Below are positions 57,945 to 64,000 of a DNA stretch of 64,000 nt, one piece after another. Both the position numbers and the translations under genes were made by a program. The notes beneath the pieces are model-generated. The model was not told the origin of the DNA. It made no database searches and saw only the letters and a list, made by a program, of their open reading frames with translations. The DNA comes from Magnetococcales bacterium (GTDB lineage: Bacteria > Pseudomonadota > Magnetococcia > Magnetococcales > UBA8363), in NCBI GenBank assembly GCA_015660855.1, contig JACSDG010000001.1, positions 26,593-90,592 of the forward strand. The letters run 5' to 3'. Position 1 is the first letter of the stretch. The number at the start of each line of letters is the position of its first letter.

Positions 57945-58403
57945 ATGAAACTTAATGAACTTCCCCCAAGGCAGGCCGATCGCAAACAGGCAAAGCGGGT
58001 TGCACGCGGTATAGGGTGTGGCACCGGCAAGACGGCTGGCCGAGGGGTTAAAGGACAGAAGGCGCGGGCGGGAGGATATCACAAGGTCGGTTTTGAAGGT
58101 GGCCAGATGCCTTTGCAGCGCCGGTTGCCCAAAAGCGGATTCAAGAATCCCTTCAGGAAGGTGTATGTCACTGTTGGGGTGGATGATCTTGAGGTTTTTG
58201 AGGCCCATGCCGAGGTCAGACTTGAGCAAATGCAGGAAAAGGGGCTGATCCGGAAAAAAATGCGGGACGGGGTCAAGCTGTTGGCCGATGGTGAGTTGAC
58301 GAAGCCGTTGCAGGTTTATGTGGACAAGGCTTCGAAGAGTGCGGTAGCCAAGGTTGAAGCGGCCGGCGGCAAGGTACATCTTGCTGGCGGGGAAAACGGA
58401 TAG
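57945..58403 (+). CDS. rplO: 50S ribosomal protein L15
   Basis: A 152-residue L15. The N terminus is KLNELPPRQADRKQAKRVAR, followed by the Gly-rich GIGCGTGKTAGRGVKGQKAR core and a C-terminal domain. The usual 'GSG' tract is here GCG. It precedes secY by 13 bp. Confidence 0.96.
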   Translation: MKLNELPPRQADRKQAKRVARGIGCGTGKTAGRGVKGQKARAGGYHKVGFEGGQMPLQRRLPKSGFKNPFRKVYVTVGVDDLEVFEAHAEVRLEQMQEKGLIRKKMRDGVKLLADGELTKPLQVYVDKASKSAVAKVEAAGGKVHLAGGENG

Positions 58404-58416
58404 GTAGCGACTCTTA

Positions 58417-59751
58417 ATGGCCACTGCGGATGCACAGTCACCCTTTGCCGGGCTAGCCAATCTGGGGCGGATCCCTGAGCTGCGCAAGCGGATCATATTT
58501 ACCTTGGGGATGCTGATTGTTTATAGAATAGGGGCGCATGTGCCCACACCAGGGATAGATCCCAAGGCCCTGGCGGTGTTTTTTTCGCAGCAGCAGGGAA
58601 CACTGCTGGGCATGTTCAACATGTTTTCCGGTGGTGCGTTGTCCAGGTTGACCGTCTTTGCCCTTGGGATCATGCCGTATATTTCGGCTTCAATCATACT
58701 TCAGCTCATGACCTCGGTGTTTCCTAAACTGGAGGCCATCAAGAAAGAAGGGGAATCGGGTAGGAGGAAGATCAATCAATACACCCGCTACGGGACGGTG
58801 TTGCTTTCAATCTTCCAGGGTTTTGGAATTGCTTACGGCTTGGAATCCATGCAGGCGGGTGGAATGAGTGTTGTGGTTGAGCCGGGCTGGTCTTTCCGGA
58901 TGATGACGGTGATTACCCTGACATCGGGGACGGCCTTCATCATGTGGGTGGGTGAGCAGATCACCTCAAGAGGAATTGGGAACGGTATTTCCCTCATTAT
59001 CTATTCGGGCATCGTCGCCAACTTGCCAATAGCCTTGGTGCAGACTTTGCAGCTGGCCCGGACGGGTGATTTACAGCCGTTGTTTGTCTTGTTTCTGATT
59101 GTCATGGCTGTGGGCGTTACCGCTTTCATTATATTTATGGAGCGGGCCCAGAGAAGGATTACGGTGCAGTATGCCCGCAGGCAGGTGAGCGGGAGGAGGA
59201 TGGTGGGAGGCGAAAGTTCGCACTTGCCCTTGAAGGTGAACACGGCAGGGGTCATTCCTCCAATCTTTGCGAGTTCCATTATTCTGTTCCCGGTGACTCT
59301 GGCAAATTTTGCCCCTTGGGATCAGGTCAAGGCTCTTGCTGGATATTTTTCGCCGGGGCAGATTCCCTACATGGTGATGTATGCCTTGGCAATTGTATTT
59401 TTTTCTTTCTTTTATACGGCGATTGTGTTCAATCCTGAGGAAACGGCGGACAATCTGCGGAAGTATGGTGGTTTTGTCCCTGGTATTCGTCCTGGTGCCA
59501 AGACGGCGGAATATCTGGATACCATTCTGACGCGGTTGACTTTTATTGGTGCGCTTTATGTGGCGGGGGTGTGTCTCCTGCCGGAGATATTGATTGCCAA
59601 CTACAATGTCCCTTTTTATTTCGGTGGGACGTCGATGTTGATCGTTGTCGGTGTTACCATGGACACGGCGGCGCAGATACAGTCTTTTCTCATCAGTCGT
59701 CAGTATGAGGGTTTGATGAAGAAGGCAAAGATTCGCGGGCGCAGGGGTTGA
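58417..59751 (+). CDS. secY: preprotein translocase subunit SecY
   Basis: A 444-residue channel with ten membrane helices. It has the PTPGIDPKAL loop, the plug-region NMFSGGALSRLTVFALGIMP motif, the GVIPPIFASSIILFP segment and the C-terminal cytoplasmic RGRRG. It forms the Sec pore with SecE (31196-31387) and SecG. The next gene is rpmJ, not adk as in many Alphaproteobacteria. Confidence 0.98.
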   Translation: MATADAQSPFAGLANLGRIPELRKRIIFTLGMLIVYRIGAHVPTPGIDPKALAVFFSQQQGTLLGMFNMFSGGALSRLTVFALGIMPYISASIILQLMTSVFPKLEAIKKEGESGRRKINQYTRYGTVLLSIFQGFGIAYGLESMQAGGMSVVVEPGWSFRMMTVITLTSGTAFIMWVGEQITSRGIGNGISLIIYSGIVANLPIALVQTLQLARTGDLQPLFVLFLIVMAVGVTAFIIFMERAQRRITVQYARRQVSGRRMVGGESSHLPLKVNTAGVIPPIFASSIILFPVTLANFAPWDQVKALAGYFSPGQIPYMVMYALAIVFFSFFYTAIVFNPEETADNLRKYGGFVPGIRPGAKTAEYLDTILTRLTFIGALYVAGVCLLPEILIANYNVPFYFGGTSMLIVVGVTMDTAAQIQSFLISRQYEGLMKKAKIRGRRG

Positions 59752-59793
59752 TGCCAGCGTTTGTGCGGTGGGATAGGAAACCGGAGGTTCATT

Positions 59794-59910
59794 ATGAAAG
59801 TCAGGGCATCGGTAAAGAAAATTTGCAAGGATTGCAAAATGATTAAAAGAAAGGGTGTGCAGAGAATTATTTGCACCAAGAGTCCAAAGCACAAGCAGCG
59901 TCAGGGTTGA
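59794..59910 (+). CDS. rpmJ: 50S ribosomal protein L36
   Basis: A 38-residue L36 starting at ATG 59794 with GGAGG 6 bp upstream. It begins [15 protein letters not shown] and ends PKHKQRQG. The zinc ligands C11, C14, C27 and H33 are all present. No infA or map gene lies next to it. Confidence 0.97.
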   Translation: MKVRASVKKICKDCKMIKRKGVQRIICTKSPKHKQRQG

Positions 59911-59954
59911 TATTTTAAAGCTTTTTTGACAGAAAATAATCTGGAGGTACCGAG

Positions 59955-60323
59955 GTGGCTCGTATAGCTGGTGTTAATATTCCCGTCAATAAACGGTTGG
60001 TCGTCGCTCTGACCTACATTTATGGAATAGGGAAACGTTCTGCCGAAGAGATCATGGTCAAGGCCGGGATCGACGTGTCTACACGCACCAAAGACTTGTC
60101 GGAAACGGAGGTTGCCAAGGTTCGCAGCGTTATCGATGAGGGTTACCAGGTGGAAGGTGATCTCAGGCGTCAAGTTGCGATGAACACCAAGCGACTTATG
60201 GATCTCGGTTGTTACAGGGGACTCAGGCATCGGCGCGGCTTGCCTGTGCGTGGGCAAAGAACCCACACCAACGCACGCACCAGAAAAGGTCCGAGGAAAG
60301 CTATTGCCGGGAAGGCGCGTTAG
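59955..60323 (+). CDS. rpsM: 30S ribosomal protein S13
   Basis: A 122-residue S13 ([40 protein letters not shown] with a closing ARTRKGPRK). It starts at GTG 59955 with GGAGG upstream. It contacts the P-site tRNA and bridges to L5. rpsK follows after a 163-bp gap. Confidence 0.97.
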   Translation: MARIAGVNIPVNKRLVVALTYIYGIGKRSAEEIMVKAGIDVSTRTKDLSETEVAKVRSVIDEGYQVEGDLRRQVAMNTKRLMDLGCYRGLRHRRGLPVRGQRTHTNARTRKGPRKAIAGKAR

Positions 60324-60486
60324 TGCGGCTTGCTGGGGGCTTGGTGGTGTGCTAGAAAGAGAGATGGGCTTGGTGTCGCCATCTTTTGTCTCCGGTGTCG
60401 GCTAGAGAACCGGGTCGCTGCTGCCTGAAGCCAATGTTTGGGGAATGTCTTTAAAAGACTCTGTTTTACTTGAAGAAGGAGATGAT

Positions 60487-60879
60487 ATGGCGAAAGGGCA
60501 GAAGACCAAGGGCAAAAAAAAGGAGAAGAAAAATATCGCCTCCGGTATTGCCTATATACGGTCAACCTTCAATAACACCCTTATCACCATTACGGATAAT
60601 GTGGGTAACGTGATATCCTGGGGATCGGCTGGTTCGCAGGGTTTCAAGGGATCCCGCAAGTCTACCCCTTTTGCTGCCCAGATGGCGGCCGAAGATGCAG
60701 GGCGGCGAGCTCAAGAACACGGAATGAAAAACCTGGAGGTCCGGTTGAAAGGGCCTGGGTCCGGTCGTGAGTCGGCATTGCGCGCTTTGGCGAGCATTGG
60801 GTTTGCCATTTCCTTGGTGCAAGACGTAACACCCATACCCCACAACGGGTGTAGACCGCCTAAACGCCGTCGTGTTTGA
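60487..60879 (+). CDS. rpsK: 30S ribosomal protein S11
   Basis: A 130-residue S11 starting at ATG 60487 with GAAGGAG upstream (the frame is open 14 codons further). It has the Lys-rich N terminus [32 protein letters not shown] and the closing [17 protein letters not shown]. Its end overlaps the open stretch before rpsD. Confidence 0.97.
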   Translation: MAKGQKTKGKKKEKKNIASGIAYIRSTFNNTLITITDNVGNVISWGSAGSQGFKGSRKSTPFAAQMAAEDAGRRAQEHGMKNLEVRLKGPGSGRESALRALASIGFAISLVQDVTPIPHNGCRPPKRRRV

Positions 60880-60917
60880 TCCACTTTCAATGCTTTGAGC
60901 AGGGGAACAGGAAGAAC

Positions 60918-61544
60918 ATGTCCCGATATTTCGGTTCCAAGTGCCGTATGTGCCGGCGCGAAAGCACAAAACTTTTTCTTAAAGGTGAGAAGTGTTTTTC
61001 TGATAAGTGTGCCATTGAAAAGCGGAATTATGCCCCAGGCATGCATGGGCAGAGACGCAGAAAAATATCCGATTATGGGTTGCACCTGAGAGAAAAACAA
61101 AAGATTAAACGTTCCTATGGCCTTTTGGAGTTGCAGTTTAGAAATTACTTCATGAAAGCGGAACGGATGAAGGGGGTGACGGGGGAGAACCTCCTGATCC
61201 TGCTGGAGAGAAGACTGGACAATGTCGTCTATCGAATGGGCTTCTCTGCGTCACGTTCGGAGGCGAGGCAGGTTGTGACCCACAAGCAGATTGTGGTGAA
61301 CGACAGGGTTGTCAATCTTCCCTCATACCTGGTTCGTCCCGGAGACAAGATTGAGGTGCGAGGCAAGGCCAAGGCGCATCTGCGAATCAAGGGGGCGATG
61401 GAGACATCGCGCAAGAGCCAGTCGGTCCCCTGGATGGAGGTTGATGCTGCGGCACTGTCCGGGAGATTCCTTTCTTATCCGGATCGGTCGGACCTGCCTG
61501 CGGAGTACAATGAAAATCTTATCGTTGAGCTGTATTCCAAATAA
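60918..61544 (+). CDS. rpsD: 30S ribosomal protein S4, zinc-binding type
   Basis: A 208-residue S4 starting at ATG 60918 with AGGAAGAA upstream. The N-terminal zinc form is shown by C9-x2-C12 and C26-x4-C31. The S4 RNA-binding domain is [21 protein letters not shown]4 nucleates 30S assembly and represses the alpha operon in enterobacteria. Confidence 0.97.
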   Translation: MSRYFGSKCRMCRRESTKLFLKGEKCFSDKCAIEKRNYAPGMHGQRRRKISDYGLHLREKQKIKRSYGLLELQFRNYFMKAERMKGVTGENLLILLERRLDNVVYRMGFSASRSEARQVVTHKQIVVNDRVVNLPSYLVRPGDKIEVRGKAKAHLRIKGAMETSRKSQSVPWMEVDAAALSGRFLSYPDRSDLPAEYNENLIVELYSK

Positions 61545-61565
61545 ATAACCTGCTGGGGGCGACGG

Positions 61566-62588
61566 ATGTATCGGAATTGGACAGAATTGATAAAGCCTCG
61601 GAAGGTAGAGCTGGTCAGTGAGGGTGATGCCCAACGCAGGGCGACGCTGGTTGCGGAACCGCTGGAGCGTGGCTTTGGGACGACCCTCGGAAATGCGCTA
61701 CGCCGTGTTTTGTTGTCTTCGTTGCAAGGTGCTGCGGTCTCCTCTGTAAGGATTGAGGGGGTATTGCATGAGTTTTCCAGTATCCCTGGGGTGATGGAGG
61801 ATGTCACTGAGATTATCCTCAATCTTAAGGAGCTGGCCATTCGCGTGAGCGGGGCAAGTACCAAAAGGATGCGTTTGTATGCGGACAAGGAAGGTCCGGT
61901 GACGGCGGGGATGATTGAGACGGGACCAGATATTGAAATACTCAATCCGCGCCATCACATTGCCACTTTGAACAAAAGCGGCAAGTTGGATATTACCATG
62001 ACGGTGACGACGGGGAAGGGTTATTTGCGTGCCGCCCAGGGAGGGGAGGACGATACCCCGTCGCCGATTGGGGAAATCCCCATGGATTGTAGTTACAATC
62101 CGGTAAAAAGGGTCTCCTATAAAGTTGAGAATGCGCGTGTGGGGCAGCAGACCGACCACGACAAGCTGATCATTGATATAGAGACCAACGGGGTGGTTTC
62201 TCCCGAGGATGCGTTGGCGTTAGCGGCGAAAATTTTGCAGGATCAGTTGAGTTTGTTTATCAACTTTGACGATGTGCCGATGCATGAGTCCGGTGAAGAT
62301 GATGCCGGTCCAAAATGGAATCCGCACCTGTTTAGAAAAGTTGACGAGTTGGAGCTGTCGGTACGGTCTGCCAATTGCTTGAAGAATGACGATATTGTTT
62401 ACATCGGGGACTTGGTGCAAAAGACTGAGGCAGAAATGCTCAAGACCCCGAATTTCGGGCGTAAATCCTTGAATGAGATAAAAGAAGTGCTGGATGAAAT
62501 GAATCTCAGTCTTGGGATGCAGATCGATAACTGGCCGCCTGAAAATATCGATGAGCTTGCAAAGCAGTTTGAAGAAGAAAATTTTTAG
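61566..62588 (+). CDS. rpoA: DNA-directed RNA polymerase subunit alpha
   Basis: A 340-residue alpha subunit. The N-terminal domain has [20 protein letters not shown] and [14 protein letters not shown]; the C-terminal domain has [17 protein letters not shown] and [12 protein letters not shown]. The central [19 protein letters not shown] segment is intact. Start ATG 61566 follows a GGGGGCGACGG stretch. Confidence 0.98.
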   Translation: MYRNWTELIKPRKVELVSEGDAQRRATLVAEPLERGFGTTLGNALRRVLLSSLQGAAVSSVRIEGVLHEFSSIPGVMEDVTEIILNLKELAIRVSGASTKRMRLYADKEGPVTAGMIETGPDIEILNPRHHIATLNKSGKLDITMTVTTGKGYLRAAQGGEDDTPSPIGEIPMDCSYNPVKRVSYKVENARVGQQTDHDKLIIDIETNGVVSPEDALALAAKILQDQLSLFINFDDVPMHESGEDDAGPKWNPHLFRKVDELELSVRSANCLKNDDIVYIGDLVQKTEAEMLKTPNFGRKSLNEIKEVLDEMNLSLGMQIDNWPPENIDELAKQFEEENF

Positions 62589-62603
62589 TCAGGGAACGAG
62601 TCC

Positions 62604-62981
62604 ATGAGACATCGAAAGAGTGGCCGCAAGCTAGGGCGTGATACCAGTCACAGGAAGGCGATGATCACCAATATGGCGGTCAGTTTGTTTCGCCATGAGC
62701 GGATTGAGACGACGGTGACCAGGGCCAAGGAACTGCGAATTTTTGCAGAGCGTATGGTGACCCTGGGTAAAAAAGGGGATTTGCACGCGCGGAGGCGGGC
62801 TGTGAGTTTTTTGCGGGACAAGGAGGTGGTGCATAAATTGTTCACCGACATTGCTGTCAGGAACAGCAGTCGGAGTGGTGGGTATACTCGGATCATAAGA
62901 ACCCGCTTGCGCTATGGGGATTGTGCGCCGATGTCGTTTATTGAGCTTGTTGAAAGGAATGTGGCCGCTCCGGGTGTCTGA
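62604..62981 (+). CDS. rplQ: 50S ribosomal protein L17
   Basis: A 125-residue L17 ([52 protein letters not shown]). It is the last gene of the ribosomal block and is followed 30 bp later by a terminator. Confidence 0.97.
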   Translation: MRHRKSGRKLGRDTSHRKAMITNMAVSLFRHERIETTVTRAKELRIFAERMVTLGKKGDLHARRRAVSFLRDKEVVHKLFTDIAVRNSSRSGGYTRIIRTRLRYGDCAPMSFIELVERNVAAPGV

Positions 62982-63010
62982 TGGGGTTGCTTGTGGGATG
63001 GTGTACGTAG

Positions 63011-63044
63011 GAGCGGCCCCTTTGTGGGCCGTTCTTGGTTTTTG
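63011..63044 (+). terminator. rho-independent terminator of the ribosomal protein block
   Basis: A 9-bp stem, GAGCGGCCC with GGGCCGTTC (one G-T pair), around a CTTTGT loop, followed by TTGGTTTTT. It lies 30 bp after the rplQ stop. Confidence 0.8.
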
Positions 63045-63397
63045 GGTGGTGCCTTACATTAACCCAACTATGCTCCGATCCATCTGTTATTGAAAGGATG
63101 ATGCGTGACCCAGATGCTTGAATGATGCGCCATATAGACTTTTTGATCTTCAATGGGAGAAGCAGGATGGCGCATTAAACCGTAACCATTTTGGAATGCG
63201 TAATTTTCAAACGTCATTCCCGCGGAGGCGGGAATCCAAAACGTTGATCGATTGCTTCGAGTCCTGGATTCCCGCTTTCGCGGGAATGACGAAAACTACG
63301 TATCCCGTGCTGGGTGCAGTTTAGATTGAAGTTTTTTGTTTCCAGAACCAGGATTGTCCAGATGTTGGACTCCGTGGCAAGGAAAATTTGAGATGGC
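63045..63397. other. intergenic stretch holding a REP-like pair
   Basis: No supported gene. It contains a pair of inverted palindromic repeats (63212-63291). A 68-codon frame across the repeats encodes the low-value FPRRRESK...AFAGMT pattern that such repeats always give. Confidence 0.6.
63212..63291. repeat. REP/BIME-like inverted repeat pair
   Basis: CGTCATTCCCGCGGAGGCGG plus GAATCCA (63212-63238) is followed, after 26 bp, by its near-exact inverse TGGATTCCCGCTTTCGCGGG plus AATGACG (63265-63291). Each arm contains its own CCCGC/GCGGG hairpin. This is the common dispersed palindrome type found in many bacterial genomes. Confidence 0.85.
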
Positions 63398-63439
63398 ATG
63401 GGTGGAGCGGGAAGGATCGTCGAATTCGTGGTATCTACT

Positions 63440-63813
63440 GTCGGACATGCAGAAAGTATTTCTCGGAACGGAGTCAATCGGATTGTGGTTTTCGGTTCAA
63501 TTGTTTTGTTGGCTCTGTGGCTGTTGCGTTCGGCGGTCAGTTTTGTCATCAACACATCGTTTGTTGAACGTCTCAACGCTACTGATCAAGGACCAAACGC
63601 CAGTAAAACTCGCAAAAGCTATTGCCTTTCAAAAAACTGGGCGATGCACAATGCGATGACATATTTTGTGGCGTTCAGTAATAATTTTTGCTGGCCCGTG
63701 CGAATGGAAAATGGGAGGATCGAACACCAGCCATGGTCGCTGGCCTCGCTGACCATGTATGGACGGTTCATGAGTGGATTTCATTTCCATCCCGACCGGC
63801 CAAGTTAACGTAA
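63440..63813 (+). pseudogene. decayed C-terminal part of an IS transposase
   Basis: In one frame, INTSFVERLNATD, LSKNWAMHNAMTYFVAF and NNFCWPVR match the C-terminal third of a common DDE transposase family. The match continues in another frame, from about 63700, as RTPAMVAGLADHVWTVHEW and ends at TAA 63811-63813. So there is a frameshift, with some loss, between the two, and no N-terminal catalytic part is found. A 136-codon frame from ATG 63398 covers the first half. The family member is not identified. It marks an old insertion at the end of the ribosomal block. Confidence 0.7.
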
Positions 63814-63837
63814 GGCACCACCCAGAAACTCATCCGC

Positions 63838-64000
63838 TTACCAAGTACGTGGTACAAACTTTCCGTCATTGGCCAGCTTGACGCTGTCGCCAGACTGGAC
63901 GATGACGAACAGCCCCTCGTTCATGGCGAATTGATCTACATCTTTATCAATCAGGATGCCAGCCACGGCACCCATCACTCGTGCGCCACCTTCGCCTTCA
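63838..64000 (-). CDS. 3' end of a glycine-zipper-like protein (partial)
   Basis: A minus-strand frame enters from the right edge and stops at TAA 63840-63838, giving the last 53 residues. The sequence GARVMGAVAGILIDKDVDQF, then GLFVIVQSGD and FVPRTW at the end, resembles the C-terminal part of glycine-zipper outer-membrane lipoproteins (SlyB/17-kDa antigen type). The N terminus lies outside the window, so the lipoprotein signal cannot be checked. It is convergent with the decayed transposase. Confidence 0.5.
   Translation of the reverse strand, partial: EGEGGARVMGAVAGILIDKDVDQFAMNEGLFVIVQSGDSVKLANDGKFVPRTW

Noticed and set aside
63118..63324. 68-codon frame across the REP-like pair
   Set aside because: The FPRRRESK and AFAGMT strings are a well-known artefact of translating this palindrome.

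Overview
This window comes from a Gram-negative bacterium, most likely a proteobacterium. LpxD (lipid A), GlnD (PII uridylylation), the mre/mrd cell-shape genes and class II DAHP synthase all point that way. The late ribosomal order secY-rpmJ-rpsM-rpsK-rpsD-rpoA-rplQ is the gamma/beta-type order, not the adk-containing alpha-type order. A superoxide reductase beside a 2-Cys peroxiredoxin suggests a microaerophile or an oxygen-exposed anaerobe. A deep-branching lineage such as Magnetococcales would fit, but that is only an inference.

Layout. (1) 0-5 kb: a secreted helical protein and a three-PAS hybrid-length sensor histidine kinase, convergent with a PilZ protein (c-di-GMP effector). (2) 5-10.3 kb, minus strand: a surface-polysaccharide operon with a bi-domain oxidoreductase, a WecG/TagA-type glycosyltransferase, an SDR sugar epimerase and WecB. 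(3) 10.9-15.2 kb, minus strand: class II DAHP synthase and GlnD. (4) 15.3-22.4 kb, plus strand: mreB-mreC-mreD-mrdA-rodA, then lpxD and a DUF2064 nucleotidyl/glycosyl-transferase-like gene. (5) 22.5-28.9 kb, accessory: an internally deleted cytochrome b561, a DegT-like protein lacking the PLP lysine, a degenerate FHA-like protein, a VpsP-like protein, a VapBC-type toxin-antitoxin pair inside imperfect direct repeats, and a superoxide reductase / peroxiredoxin unit divergent from an XRE-cupin regulator.

(6) 28.9-63 kb: one long, mostly uninterrupted translation/transcription block. It runs tRNA-Tyr, tRNA-Gly, tRNA-Thr, tuf, rpmG, tRNA-Trp, secE, nusG, rplKAJL, rpoBC, then rpsL, rpsG, fusA, a second tuf, and the S10-spc-alpha series from rpsJ to rplQ, ending in a good rho-independent terminator. 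The only interruption is a 1.2-kb gap between rpoC and rpsL. It holds a frame with one in-frame TAG and a small companion gene. (7) 63-64 kb: a REP-like inverted repeat pair, a decayed transposase end, and the 3' end of a minus-strand gene.

Most of the window is conserved housekeeping. The points that merit attention are the rpoC-rpsL insertion with its in-frame stop, the repeat-flanked toxin-antitoxin island, the XRE/peroxiredoxin/superoxide-reductase divergon with a palindromic operator candidate, the cluster of family members that have lost catalytic or ligand residues at 22.5-25.4 kb, the tandem duplication inside MreC, and two EF-Tu genes that have diverged instead of being kept identical. 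No CRISPR array, prophage, rRNA operon or complete insertion sequence was seen.
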